Source of the DNA: an uncultured Jannaschia sp.
Lineage (GTDB): Bacteria > Pseudomonadota > Alphaproteobacteria > Rhodobacterales > Rhodobacteraceae
DNA length: 62,286 nt
Assembly (NCBI RefSeq): GCF_947494025.1
Contig: NZ_CANLTQ010000014.1
Span: 1-62,286 of the forward strand
Direction of reading: 5' to 3'
A model generated the notes under the pieces. That model was not told the DNA's origin, made no database searches, and worked only from the letters and a program-made list of their open reading frames with translations. Below, piece after piece: positions 52,084 through 62,180 of this stretch. The position numbers and the translations under genes are program-made. Position 1 is the stretch's first letter, and each line of letters opens with the position of its first letter.

Positions 52084-53499
52084 ATGCAAAACGAGAACCC
52101 GATCTGGTCGCTTGTCGAGAACCGCCGCGAGGCCTTCACGGGGCTGGCGGACCGGGTCTTCGACACGCCGGAACTCGCCTATACCGAGACGCGATCCTGC
52201 GCCGCGCATACGGAGATGCTGCGCGAGCAGGGGTTCCGCGTGACCGAGAACCTGGCCGGCATTCCGACGGCCGTGATGGGCGAGGCGGGGCAGGGGGGGC
52301 CGATCATCGCCATCCTGGGGGAGTACGACGCGCTGCCCGGCCTGAGCCAGGCGCCGGGCATGGCGGAGCCGCAGGCCATCTCCGAGACGGGGTTCGGTCA
52401 CGGCTGCGGGCACAACCTGCTCGGCTCGGCGGCGATGTCGGCGGCGGCGGCGGTCAAGGACTGGCTCGAGGCGGAGGGGATCGAGGGGCGCGTGCGCTAC
52501 TACGGCTGCCCCGCGGAAGAGGGCGGCGCGGCCAAGACCTACATGGTGCGCGACGGGCTTTTCGACGACGTGGATATCGCGATCACCTGGCATCCAGGCA
52601 GCTACAGCGCGGTGGACGACATGCGCTCGCTCGCCAACACGCGGATCGACTTCACCTTCACCGGCAAGGCCGCCCATGCGGCGGGCGCCCCCGAGCTCGG
52701 CCGGTCGGCTCTCGATTCGGTCGAGCTTATGAACGTCGGTGTGAACTACATGCGCGAGCACATGCCGGACGCCGCGCGGGTCCATTACGCCTATCTCGAT
52801 GCGGGCGGGATCGCGCCGAACGTGGTTCAGGCCAAGGCCACCGTGCGGCAGCTCATCCGGAGTCCCGACCTGCAAGGGTTGCAATCGCTGATCGAGCGGG
52901 TGCGGGCCATCGCCGACGGCGCCGCGCTGATGGCGGGGACGCGGGTCGAGTCCCGGGTCTTCTCGGCGGTGTCGAACCTCGTGGAGAACCGGCCCCTTTC
53001 GGAGGCGATGCAGGCGGAGTTCGACGCGCTCGGCCCCGTGCCCTTCGACGAGGAGGACCGCGCCTTCGCCGAGAAGATCCGCCGGACCATCAGCCGCGAG
53101 GACATCGCCGACACCTTCCGCAGCGTCGGCCGGAAGCCGGATTACGAGCTTCCGCTCTGCGACTTCGTGGCGCCGCTCGACCGGCCGATGACGGGCGGCA
53201 TGGGGTCCACGGATGTGGGCGACGTGAGCTGGGCCGTGCCGCTCGTGCAGGCGCGCGTGGCGACCTGCGCCGTGGGCACCGCGCTCCATTCCTGGCAGCA
53301 GACGGCGCAGGGCAAGACGCCGGCGGCGCACAAGGGGATGCTCCATGCGGCCAAGGTCATGGCGGCCACGGCCCGCGCCGCGATCCTCGACCGGGAACTG
53401 CGCGATGCGGCCCGGGCGGCGCACGAGGCCCATCTCGCCGCGGCGCCCTACAGCAATCCGATCCCGGCCGAGACGCGCCCGCCGATCGCCGCGGAGTAG
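52084..53499 (+). CDS. M20-family amidohydrolase (AbgB-like)
   Basis: 471 residues with AAGGAG before the ATG at 52084. Motifs of the AbgB/carboxypeptidase-like M20D group: [10 protein letters not shown] (metal Asp), [13 protein letters not shown] (metal His), [13 protein letters not shown] (catalytic Glu pair), [19 protein letters not shown] (dimer lid). It is the last gene of the second peptide operon, 26 bases after the ATPase. AbgB cleaves p-aminobenzoyl-glutamate; here an imported N-acyl amino acid or aromatic amide is a fair guess, not shown. Confidence 0.88.
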   Translation: MQNENPIWSLVENRREAFTGLADRVFDTPELAYTETRSCAAHTEMLREQGFRVTENLAGIPTAVMGEAGQGGPIIAILGEYDALPGLSQAPGMAEPQAISETGFGHGCGHNLLGSAAMSAAAAVKDWLEAEGIEGRVRYYGCPAEEGGAAKTYMVRDGLFDDVDIAITWHPGSYSAVDDMRSLANTRIDFTFTGKAAHAAGAPELGRSALDSVELMNVGVNYMREHMPDAARVHYAYLDAGGIAPNVVQAKATVRQLIRSPDLQGLQSLIERVRAIADGAALMAGTRVESRVFSAVSNLVENRPLSEAMQAEFDALGPVPFDEEDRAFAEKIRRTISREDIADTFRSVGRKPDYELPLCDFVAPLDRPMTGGMGSTDVGDVSWAVPLVQARVATCAVGTALHSWQQTAQGKTPAAHKGMLHAAKVMAATARAAILDRELRDAARAAHEAHLAAAPYSNPIPAETRPPIAAE

Positions 53500-53679
53500 G
53501 TCTGGCCGGCGCGCGCGATCCTCGGACGTGTCGCGAAACCGTGGTATTCCCCGAGCTTCGTCCGCATGCGGGCGAAGCCCGCTCGTTGCGTGGACAGGTT
53601 TCCGCCCCTGTATGATTGTCGGCGATCGAACCTTCGCGGGGTCGGGAAACAGGCGCTTGCGCAGCCCCCCGGGGTGAGA

Positions 53680-54470
53680 CCGTAATGGTCCTCCAGCGGC
53701 GCCCCGGCGCGGTCCGTGTCGCGGTCGAGGGTCGTCTCGTATTCGGCCAGCGCGTCGCCGCGTCGGGCGAGCGCGAACTTCACCGAAAGGTCCGATGGCG
53801 GATCGAGTGGTCCACCATCTGGACGCGGATCTTCGCGAGGCCCGGAAAGCTCGGGCACGCCCACCATCGCGTGGGTCTCGACCAGTTCCCCGATATGCGT
53901 CGCTTCGACGCGCCGGTCCGTGAGGAAAGCGTATTTCGGCATCACGCTTTCCGGCACGACGCTCTGCGGATCCATCAGGTGGTCGACATGCCATTCGTCC
54001 GAGTAGCGGCCGCCGACGCGGGCAAGGTCCGGCCCGGTCCGCTTGGAGCCCCACTGGTGGGGGTGGTCGTACATCGACTCGGCGGCGAGCGAGTAATGCC
54101 CGTAGCGCTCCACCTCGTCGCGCATCGGCCGGATCATCTGGCTAAGGCAGGTGTAGCAGCCCTCGCGGATGTAGATGTCGCGCCCGGCCAGTTCGAGCGG
54201 GGAATAGGGGCGCATCCCTTCCACTTCTTCGATGGTGTTCTCGAGCCAGAAGAGGGGCGCGATCTCCACCGCGCCGCCGACGGTGACGACCGCGAAGCTC
54301 GCCGCGAGCAGGAGCGTCGCGTTTCGCTCGAGCCGCTGGTGGAAGGTGATCCTCTTCGTCTCCGGCGGCAACTCGTTCGGAATGTCGCCCTCGCGCAGCG
54401 CCGCCCCGGTGGTGACGATCTCGGGGTCGTCGGTGGGATCGTAGTCGGGGCTACGGGGGCCCTTCGTCAT
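53680..54470 (-). pseudogene. ccoO: cbb3 oxidase subunit CcoO, degenerate
   Basis: The N-terminal two thirds read as CcoO: TM anchor and [92 protein letters not shown]. Two defects are visible. The heme-c motif that should be CxxCH reads CYTCL; the Leu codon is 54146-54144 and one base change from His accounts for it. After VGVP the sequence no longer follows the family (expected acidic DP-rich segment and the closing AYLQxLGT are missing), and it runs on out of frame. An unusual 45-residue N-terminal extension precedes the anchor. No ccoQ or ccoP follows; the M20 gene lies there instead. Confidence 0.8.
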
Positions 54471-54475
54471 CTCTT

Positions 54476-55832
54476 TCACTCCGCGGGGGTGGCTGCGAGG
54501 ACGGGGCGCGCCTCGGGCGCGCGGATTGTCCGCCACATGTTCCAGACCATGACGAGCCCGCCCGCGAGGTAGAGGACGCCGCCCAGGGCGCGGACCACGT
54601 ACATCGGGAACTTGGCGGACACGGCGTCGGCGAAGGCGTTGACGAGGAAGCCGTTGGCGTCGACCTCGCGCCACATCAGGCCCTCCATGATGCCCGAGAC
54701 CCATCGATGCCGCGTAGAGGACGATCTCCAGCGTCGCGAGCCAGAAGTGCAGGTTGATCGCGGCGACCGAATGCATCTCCGTGCGGCCCCACAGGCGCGG
54801 CGTCAGGAAGTAGAGCGCCGAGAACACCATGCCGAGCGTCGCGGCCCGGTCGGGCAATGCGGTGTAGTGCAGGTGGTGCGGCCCCGCCCAGATATAGAGG
54901 AAGATCAGCGCCCAGAAATGGATGATCGAGAGCTTGTAGCCGGAGATCGGCCGCCCGGCCTGCTTGGGGACGAAGTAATGCATCATTCCGAGGAAGCCGG
55001 CCGTCAGGAAGAACCCGACGGCGTTGTGGCCGTACCACCACTGGGTCATGGCGTCCTGCACGGCGGCGAAGATCTGCACCGACGTCGAGCGCCAGATGCT
55101 GACGGGAACCGAGAGGTTGTTGACCACATGCAGCATCGCCACGGTCACGATGAAGGCGAGGTAGAACCAGTTCGCGACGTGGATGTGCCGCTCGCGTCGA
55201 TGCAGGATCGTTCCGAGGAAGACGGCGAGATAGACCAGCCAGACGACCGTGAGCCAGATGTCCACGTACCATTCCGGTCCGGCGTATTCCTTGGACTGCG
55301 TGGCGCCGAGCAGGTCGCCGGTCGCGGCCAGCACGATGAAGAGGTTGTGGCTCCAGAACACGAATCACGCCGCGTTGCCGCCCCAGAGCCGCGCGCCGCA
55401 GGTCCGCTGCACCGCGTAGAGGGACGCCGCGATCAGGGCATTGCCGCCGAAGGCGAAGATCACCGCCGAGGTATGGATCGGGCGCAGGCGCCCGAGATTG
55501 GCGTAGGGCTGCGGCCATTCGATGTTGAGCGCGGGAAAGGCCAGTTGGAAGGCGATCCAGGTGCCCACGAGGAAGCCCACGACGCCCCAGAGCCCGGTGG
55601 CGATCACGCCGGCGCGGATCGGGCCGTCCATGTAGCCCGCGGGGGCGGGACGCGGCGCCGGCCCCCGGCCATCGGCGGGCATCGCCCTGAGCGTCCACAG
55701 AAACGCCCCCGCCGCGAGGAGCAGGACGAGAATCGCAGGGACCATGTCGGCCGCGTCCCGCGCGCAGTCCGCCGCCATCGCCGCGAGGAATGCGGGCAGC
55801 CCCAGCCCGGCCAGCTTGGGATAGTCCGACAT
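54476..55832 (-). pseudogene. ccoN: cbb3 oxidase catalytic subunit CcoN, degenerate
   Basis: The protein can be followed from the ATG at 55832 to the TGA at 54476-54478, but with three lesions. (1) A TGA at 55365-55367 replaces the expected Trp in GGNAA-W-FVFWS. (2) Near 54818, TLGMVF joins directly to [15 protein letters not shown], losing roughly 85-95 residues that hold the HVHxGALGW heme-ligand histidines. (3) Near 54700, a two-base loss shifts ASM out of frame from [14 protein letters not shown]. The copper-site residues WYGHNAV and AGPHHLHY and the first heme His (RPIHTSAVI) remain. It cannot make an active oxidase. Confidence 0.88.
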
Positions 55833-55921
55833 GCCGGTCCTTTCCCGATCGTCGTGGGTCCGGTGACATGTCCGTCGCGGGCGTGGCCTCGATCGAGATC
55901 AAGCCGCGTGAAAAAGCCGCC

Positions 55922-56653
55922 TCAGACGGGCAGCGCGCCGTCCTCGTCGTCGCCGGACTCGGCCGCCAATGCGGCAAGGTCGTCGCAGGAAAGGCCGCGC
56001 GCCCCCTCGAGCCGGATCAGCCCCGCCTTGCGCAGCGCGGTCATCTGCCGGCTCACCGTCTCGATCGTGAGGCCGAGATAGGCCGCCATCGCCTCGCGGG
56101 TGAGCGGTAGCTCCGCGCGGAGCGGCCGGTCGGCCACGGAGGCGCGCCGCAGGACGAGCGTGAGCAGCGTCGCGACCTTCTCGCGGGCGGTCTTGCGGCC
56201 GAGGACCAGCATCCAGTCGCGCGCTGCGTCGAGCTCATCCAGCGACATCTCGAGGAGCCGCCCGGCCAGATGCGGCGTCTCCACCATCATCCGCTCGAAG
56301 GCTCGCCGGTCGAACATGCACAGCGTCACCTTGGTCGCGGCCGTGACCGCATAGGGCGCGGCGGCCCGACCCGGCCGGCCGAGGAAATCCGAGGGCATGA
56401 GCAGACCCACCATCTGCATCCGTCCGTCCTCGAGCGAGCGCGTGAGCGTGGCGCAGCCCTCGACCACGGAGGCCACGAACGCGAGCGCCTCGCCTTCGAG
56501 CACGATCGTCTCCCCGGCCTGCCAGGAACGATAGCTCTTCATCGCGGCGAGGCGCGCGAGATCCTCGCCTTCGCAGGTGGCGCAGACGGCCCGGTGCCGG
56601 ATCGGGCAGGCGGCGCAGTCGGGCGTGGCGAGCGAAAGGTCGATGCGGGACAT
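55922..56653 (-). CDS. fnrL: FnrL-type oxygen-sensing regulator (Crp/Fnr family)
   Basis: 243 residues, apparently intact. N-terminal cysteines Cys13, Cys16 and Cys24 (CAACPIRHRAVC) plus Cys112 (KVTLCMFDRR) match the four ligands of an Fnr [4Fe-4S] cluster. The cNMP-like roll spans about 40-130, a long dimer helix about 130-155, and the winged HTH contains TREAMAAYLGLTIETVSRQM with the E--SR recognition pattern of Fnr. It sits between ccoN and hemN, the ancestral rhodobacteral order, where FnrL activates cbb3 oxidase and hemN under low oxygen. Here all its local targets are broken. Confidence 0.9.
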   Translation of the reverse strand: MSRIDLSLATPDCAACPIRHRAVCATCEGEDLARLAAMKSYRSWQAGETIVLEGEALAFVASVVEGCATLTRSLEDGRMQMVGLLMPSDFLGRPGRAAAPYAVTAATKVTLCMFDRRAFERMMVETPHLAGRLLEMSLDELDAARDWMLVLGRKTAREKVATLLTLVLRRASVADRPLRAELPLTREAMAAYLGLTIETVSRQMTALRKAGLIRLEGARGLSCDDLAALAAESGDDEDGALPV

Positions 56654-56749
56654 GGGCTGAAGGCCGATCGGTGAGTGGAGGCGGCGAAGATGTCACGTCC
56701 GCTGATCTGCATCAAGGCGCGCGTGACGGGTGTGGGGCAAGCGCGGAGC

Positions 56750-57919
56750 ATGGACCGTCTCGACGCCGGCCTCACGGCCCGCGCGCTCACCGCCTGCGCA
56801 TCCCGCTACACCAGCTATCCGCCCGCCACGCACTTCTCCGACGCGGTCGGACCCGAGACGATGCGCGACCGGCCGACCGAGGTGCCGGCGCGGCCGCGCA
56901 TCTCGCTTTGCGTCCGCATCCCGTTCTGCCGGCGGCTCTGCTGGTTCTGTGCCTCTCGGATCCAGGGAACCGGGACCGAGGCGCCGCTCGCCCCCTATCT
57001 CGACGCCCTCGAAGCGGAGATCCCGCTCGTCGCCGCGGCGCTTCCGGGCGGCATCACGGTCGAGCAAATGCATGTGGGCGGCGGCACGCCGACCTTTCCG
57101 CCGCCCGACCTGATGCGCCGCCTCTTCGCGATGATCGCCGCCACGATGCCGCGCGCCCCGACTCGACACGCTGACGAAGGGCGGGATCACGCGGGCGAGC
57201 CCTGGCGTACAGGATTTCGACCTTCGCGTGCCGAATGCCATCGGCCGGCCGCAAAGCTTCACGCCCGACCGGATCGCGCTCGAGGGCTACGCGCATGTGC
57301 CCCGGGTCTCGAAGCGGCAGGTAATGATCCGCGAGGTTGACCTGCCCGACGCCGGGCAGCGCCTCGACCTCGCCGCCCGCGCCTCGGACCGCCTCCGCGA
57401 TGCGGCGTTCCGGACGATCGGCATCGACAATTTCGTCCGCCCCGCCGATCCGATGGCGAAGGCGGCGGAAGCCGGAACCCTCCAGCGGAACCTCCAGGGC
57501 TATACCTGCGACGAAGCGGAGGTGCCGATCGGGCTAGAGGCCTCCGCCATCTCGAGCCTGCCCGCGGGTCATGCGCAGAACACGCCGCGCACCAGCGACT
57601 CGCGCGCACGTATGGGCCAAAGTCGATTGGGGACGACGCGGGGACACGCCCTCTTCGACGAGGATCGGCTCCGGGGTCGGGTGATCGAGCGGCTGCTCTG
57701 CGACTTCGCCGTCGATCCGGCCGCCTTCGCGGACCCTGACGCGGCGCGGGGACTGACCTGGACCGTTGCCTCGGCCTGGCCCGGGCGGTCATGCTCGACG
57801 GAACGGGACGCCCGCGCTCGCGACCGGGCGCGGAACACCTCGCACGGATGATGACGACGGAGATCGACACCTGCGCGATGCCGGAGGGGCGGCACGGTCT
57901 GGCGGTCCGACGGGGGTGA
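56750..57919 (+). pseudogene. hemN: Oxygen-independent coproporphyrinogen III oxidase HemN, degenerate
   Basis: The sequence can be traced from the ATG at 56750 (YTSYPPATHFSDAVG) to TGA at 57917-57919 (CAMPEGRHGLAV). The radical-SAM cysteines remain (PFCRRLCWFC), with His to Arg just before. After IAATMPRAP the expected EISVEIDP segment is missing and the frame shifts to LDTLTKGGITRAS. After GRPQSFT about 45 residues are missing before PDRIALEGYAHVP. A last frameshift near 57780 restores ARMMTTEIDTCAMPEG. It cannot fold into a working enzyme. Confidence 0.85.
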
Positions 57920-58170
57920 CTCCGACGCCGGATCGGCCCGAGGGCTTCAATCCTGCTGGCGATATACCTGTGATCGTCAGAAGGACGGGAGACATGTGGC
58001 AAGCCAGAGTAGAATGGGCTGTCGTAAGGCCTGGTGAGACGTTGGCGGTTGATCTTTGAATGTAAGCACGTCGTTCCGCGCAAAATCAGCGGAAACCTAC
58101 CGTCTCAGGGCCGACGATGCGGCGCTCGCGATGTGCGACCCGCAGCCTGGAAACGATCCCGGCACAGACA

Positions 58171-59247
58171 TCATCGGAGTTTCCTAGGGGTTTCGTCCAT
58201 AGCCAGCTGCTGCAGCTTCATGGCCCGGGCGGCTCGATAGACGGCCTCGTAGCGTGCCGCCATCGTATCGTCGGCGAAGCGCAGGCGCGCTCGCGCGGCA
58301 CATCGCGCGCGATCGATTTCGGGAAGCCGGGCGATCGCGGCCGGAGCGTCCTCCAGGCGGTCGACGAGGAAGCCGGTCACGCCCTCCTCGATCAGTTCGG
58401 ACATGGAGCCCCGACGCAGCGCGATCACCGGCGTGCCGCAGAGCATGGCCTCGACGATCGAGAGACCGAAGGGCTCATCGAAGGCGATCAGATGCAGGAG
58501 TCCGCGCGCGGCGCCCAGGAATCGTGCCCGCTCCGTGCCAGCGAGCGGGCCGATCCAGACCGCGCCGGGATCCTCCAGCCGGGGCACGACCTCGGTCGCG
58601 TGGTAGTCGGCATCCGCGACGATCCCGGCGAGGCGGATCGGCAGGCCGGCAGCGCGGGCTGCGTCGATGGCGGCGGCCGGTCCTTTCTCCGGATGCGACC
58701 GGCCGAAGAAGACGAGCGGCGCGTCCGGCGCGGATTCCGCGACAGCCGGCCAGGCGCTCGGGGCGAGACCGTGGTGGATGGTGGCGGCGTAGCGGAGGTC
58801 GGGATGCCGATCCGCATCGGAGATGGCAACGTAATGGGCGTCGTTCGCGTATGCGCGCCAGATCGGCAGGACCGCGTCACGCACGGAGGGCGGCCCGAAG
58901 CCGTGCAGCGTCACGATCATCGGGACGGGCAAAAGCGGCGCAAAGGGGAGCGCAGGGAAGTCGCACTGGACATGGATGACGTCGAACGCGCCACGGGCCG
59001 CCTCGGTCATGGCGGCGCCAAGATGCAGCGCCTCCCAGACCTTCACGTCGAGCGGCCCCTCCTCGTAGGGATGCGGCGCCGTCACCCGAAGCGTGCCGGC
59101 CGTGCACGAGCCTCCGGCTGCAAACAGCGTCACGTCGTGGCCCCTCCTGATCAGCGCCTCGGTCAACGTGCTCGTCGCGGCTTCCCACGGCCCATAGCCC
59201 GAGGGCGGGCAGGTCCAGGCGATCGGCGCGACCATCCCGATCCGCAT
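58171..59247 (-). CDS. GT4-type glycosyltransferase 2
   Basis: 358 residues from the ATG at 59247; longer upstream frames are shadow of the other glycosyltransferase. GT-B fold of GT4: MRIGMVAPIAWTCPPSGYGP donor-start loop, HDVTLFAAGG, DVIHVQCDFP, VFFGRSHPEKGPAAAIDAAR and the acceptor/donor EX7E-type block DEPFGLSIVEAMLCGTPVIA. No signal peptide. It starts five bases after its neighbour, so the pair forms one operon. Confidence 0.92.
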   Translation of the reverse strand: MRIGMVAPIAWTCPPSGYGPWEAATSTLTEALIRRGHDVTLFAAGGSCTAGTLRVTAPHPYEEGPLDVKVWEALHLGAAMTEAARGAFDVIHVQCDFPALPFAPLLPVPMIVTLHGFGPPSVRDAVLPIWRAYANDAHYVAISDADRHPDLRYAATIHHGLAPSAWPAVAESAPDAPLVFFGRSHPEKGPAAAIDAARAAGLPIRLAGIVADADYHATEVVPRLEDPGAVWIGPLAGTERARFLGAARGLLHLIAFDEPFGLSIVEAMLCGTPVIALRRGSMSELIEEGVTGFLVDRLEDAPAAIARLPEIDRARCAARARLRFADDTMAARYEAVYRAARAMKLQQLAMDETPRKLR

Positions 59248-59252
59248 GCGGA

Positions 59253-60440
59253 CTACTCGGCCGCGATCGTCGGCATGTCGACCTGCGCTGCCGTCCCCAG
59301 GACGGTGTCGAGCCGACGGGCGACCGCGGGCCAGATCGCCGGACGGCTCTCGTCCCAAGCCTGCTGGGCCAGCGCCTCCCGCCGATCGGGTTGCGTCAGC
59401 AGGTCCATCGCCTGCGCCGCCAATATGTCGACGTCGCCGAACGGAAACAAAAGCTCCGCCGGGAGGACATCCTCGGCATGCCAGTACGGGGTCGACACGG
59501 TCGGCACGCCGCAGGCCAGCGCATATGCGAGCGTGCCGGACGTGATCTGCGCGCGGTTGAGATACGGCGTCACGTAGACATCCGCCGCCTGCAGCGCGTC
59601 GCAGAGATCCGTGTCGTCGAGATAGCGGTTCTCCATCCGGAGCGCCCTTTCGACGCCAAGTCGGCCCGCCAGATCGGTAAGGCCGTCGCGATACCGCTCC
59701 CCCTCCTGTGCCAGAAGCATCGGATGCGTCGCACCCAGCAGGACATAGCGCGCGTCCGGAACCCTCGAGAGGATCGCCGGCAGAGCAGCGATCGCCGTCT
59801 CGATCCCTTTGCCCGGTGAAAGCAGGCCGAAGGTCAGGAGTGTCGGCCGGTCGGACCAGTCGAGCCGCCGGCGCATATCTGCGGGACGGATGCGCGCCCG
59901 GTCCGGCGTGCCGTGCGGGACGACATGGACAGACAGACCGCAGAGGCCGGTCTCCGCCAGCATGTCCCGCCCGCGAGCGGCCATCACGACGAAGGACGCC
60001 GTCCGCTGTCGGAGCGCCTCCATCGCGGCGCGCTGATGGAAGTCGGGTTCGGCCAAGACCGTATGGAGCTGCACGACGTTCGGGACGCCGGCGGCGTCGA
60101 TCAGGTCGATCAGCCACGCTCCGGCCGGACCGCCGAAGATGCCGAATTCATGCTGAACGAAAACAACGTCGGGCGCCCAGGCTGCGATCGCGCGCCCAGC
60201 CCTCGCATAATCCGCACGGATGTCCTGCCGCACCTCGAGATCGACGGCCGACCCGTAGGGATGCCTCCTCCCCGGCTCCGACATTGCGGTGACGTGAACG
60301 ACATGCCCGGCAGCGCGGAGCGCGATCGCGACGTCGCGCGTGTAGGTCGCAATGCCACAACGGCGGGGCGGATGATTCCCGACGAGCGCGACGCGCAGCG
60401 GGTATCGCGAACGGCGCCCGCGAAGCGACAATACGTCCAT
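59253..60440 (-). CDS. GT4-type glycosyltransferase 1
   Basis: 395 residues from the ATG at 60440, with GAGGAG upstream; a GTG at 60464 is a less likely start. GT4 features: VALVGNHPPRRCGIATYTRD, VVFVQHEFGIFGGPAGAWL, LLTFGLLSPGKGIETAIAAL and a late region SGTLAYALACGVPTVSTPYW. First gene of a two-glycosyltransferase operon, divergent from the toroid-like protein at 60620. Probable role in building a cytoplasmic or surface oligosaccharide; sugars unknown. Confidence 0.92.
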   Translation of the reverse strand: MDVLSLRGRRSRYPLRVALVGNHPPRRCGIATYTRDVAIALRAAGHVVHVTAMSEPGRRHPYGSAVDLEVRQDIRADYARAGRAIAAWAPDVVFVQHEFGIFGGPAGAWLIDLIDAAGVPNVVQLHTVLAEPDFHQRAAMEALRQRTASFVVMAARGRDMLAETGLCGLSVHVVPHGTPDRARIRPADMRRRLDWSDRPTLLTFGLLSPGKGIETAIAALPAILSRVPDARYVLLGATHPMLLAQEGERYRDGLTDLAGRLGVERALRMENRYLDDTDLCDALQAADVYVTPYLNRAQITSGTLAYALACGVPTVSTPYWHAEDVLPAELLFPFGDVDILAAQAMDLLTQPDRREALAQQAWDESRPAIWPAVARRLDTVLGTAAQVDMPTIAAE

Positions 60441-60619
60441 ATGGCAGGATCTCCTCGAAGACACGCTCGGCCCGACCGCGTTGCCTGAACTACGATGTCA
60501 TTGAATGGACGGCATCGTTCGGCCGTGTCTGGCATTAACCATTCGACGCAGGCGCCGGTTCCATATACCCCCACGCGACCATGCGCGAGGCATCGCGCAT
60601 CGCAGCGGAGATTTCGTCG

Positions 60620-61648
60620 ATGGCCCCTCTCGATCACCTCGTCCGTCTGACCGACGATTGCGGAATCTGGCAGCACGCCCGATGTATCGTCCCCGACCGT
60701 CGACACGGCTATTGTCTCGACGATGTATCGCGCGCGCTCTGGCTCTGCGCCCGACGCGCGCGTCTCGATCCGGTCGATCCCCGGCCCGGGCGACTGGCCG
60801 TGATCTACGCCTCCTTCGTGGATCACGCCTGGGACGCCGAGGCGGGTGGGTTCCGAAATTTCCTCTCTCACGACCGGCAATGGATCGGGGGTCCGGACGA
60901 GGATGCGTCCGCGCGCACCCTCCTGACGCTCGCGGAGACAGCCCTAGCGCTCCTACCGGACGGGATCGGGGACTGGGCACGGGAACGTTTGCGGGACGTG
61001 CTGCCCTCCGCGACGGATTTCCGATCGCCACGGCCCTGGGCGTGGGCGCTTGGAGCGCTTTCGGTGGCGCGTGAGCTCGACCTTCCGGTCGACGCTCCGG
61101 GACGAACGCTCGCCGATCGGCTGCTTGATCTGTGGCAGCGCGCGCCCGGTCTCACCTTCGAGGCCGAGCTGGCCTACGACAGTCCGCGTCTCGCCCAGGG
61201 GGCGCTGGACGGCGCGTGGTGGCGGGAGGAACTCGCGGAGGCGGGCCTGGATGCGCTACGAGAGATGTCGCGCATCCAGACAGCGGACGACGGCGCCTTC
61301 CGCCCCCCGGGCTCCGACGGCTACGGACGGCCCGGTGGCCCGGTCCGCTACGCGCAGCAACCTCTCGACGCCTGGGCGCAGGTCGAGGCGACGCTTGCCG
61401 CCCATACGCTCACGGGCGATGCGGACTGGACCCGAGAGGCGCAGCGGGCGCACGCCTGGTTCCTTGGTCGCAACGAAGTCGGTTGTCCCCTCGTGACCCC
61501 GGACGGCGGCTGCCGCGACGGGATCGACCCACAGGGCATCAGCGTGAACCAAGGCGCGGAATCGACGCTGGCCTGGCTTCACACGGACGCGGTCATGGCG
61601 CTTGCCGGGCTTGTTCCTGGCCCCGTCGATCGGCATGGGATTGCTTGA
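60620..61648 (+). CDS. Alpha/alpha-toroid (six-hairpin glycosidase-like) protein
   Basis: 342 residues from the ATG at 60620, which has GGAG nine bases upstream; the in-frame ATG at 60581 has no such site. Repeated helical pairs with conserved acidic/aromatic tips run through it: TDDCGIWQHARCIVPDRRHG, YCLDDVSRALWLCARRARLD, DARTL-like SARTLLTLAETAL, SPRPWAWALGALSVAREL, VRYAQQPLDAWAQVEATLAA, NQGAESTLAWLHTDAVMAL. This is the pattern of alpha/alpha-toroid glycosidases and of proteins that accompany GT4 enzymes. No signal peptide is seen. The catalytic residues cannot be assigned. Confidence 0.7.
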   Translation: MAPLDHLVRLTDDCGIWQHARCIVPDRRHGYCLDDVSRALWLCARRARLDPVDPRPGRLAVIYASFVDHAWDAEAGGFRNFLSHDRQWIGGPDEDASARTLLTLAETALALLPDGIGDWARERLRDVLPSATDFRSPRPWAWALGALSVARELDLPVDAPGRTLADRLLDLWQRAPGLTFEAELAYDSPRLAQGALDGAWWREELAEAGLDALREMSRIQTADDGAFRPPGSDGYGRPGGPVRYAQQPLDAWAQVEATLAAHTLTGDADWTREAQRAHAWFLGRNEVGCPLVTPDGGCRDGIDPQGISVNQGAESTLAWLHTDAVMALAGLVPGPVDRHGIA

Positions 61649-62019
61649 TGCATGTTATCCGTAAGTTCGTCTCTCCGTAAGCGTCTGGTCTGACGGCTCA
61701 GGCCGGTCCGCGAGATCTTCGGGGACCGCTTCAACAGACTTGGTTTCGCCGCCAGCATAGCGTCCGCGGGAAGGCGATCTCATCGCGGCGGTCCCAGCCG
61801 GTCGAGGTGCGGCGAATGTGATCGGTCGTCGTGCCGTTCTGTCCTCCCGTTCAGTCTGTTTATCGAACTCCGAGAGGTGACGGTGACGCATTGCATGGCG
61901 AGGACGTTTCAATCGTGGCGGCGATTGGGCAATAGGTGCCTACGAGGGTGGCCAAGACGATGTTGGATAGTCACAGGTCGACCGCCTTCTTGAAGTCGTT
62001 TGCGGGAGGGGGCGGGGAG
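61649..62019. other. Non-coding stretch before the recombinase remnant
   Basis: No supportable gene; an 85-residue minus-strand frame (61655-61912) has no recognisable motif. The lower GC of 61850-61980 differs from the neighbouring genes and suggests insertion-associated sequence. Confidence 0.4.
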
Positions 62020-62180
62020 CTACGTTTTCGCTGAGCGAAGGGTTTTGACGTCCAGCACCTTTTGGTTGTGTTTGCGCAGCGTGCCGTCAGGACCGACGTA
62101 GCGATAGAGCGTAACGGGTTTGATCCCGAGTTCGGCGGCGAGATCGCCAGACCGCCCCGAGGCGTGGGAAGAATGCGACA
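62020..62180 (-). pseudogene. Serine recombinase (resolvase) C-terminal remnant
   Basis: Leftward translation ending at the TAG at 62020-62022 gives RSGDLAAELGIKPVTLYRYV followed by GPDGTLRKHNQKVLDVKTL. This is the DNA-binding helix-turn-helix tail of a resolvase/invertase-type recombinase. Upstream the frame continues only weakly (TDRLLSHSSHASG) and meets a stop near 62253, so no catalytic domain is present within the window. It marks another mobile-element scar at the right end. Confidence 0.6.

Noticed and set aside
55365-55367. In-frame TGA in ccoN as possible recoding (Trp or selenocysteine)
   Set aside because: Other genes here use TGA as stop, no SECIS-like element was seen, and the same gene has a large deletion and a frameshift, so decay is simpler.
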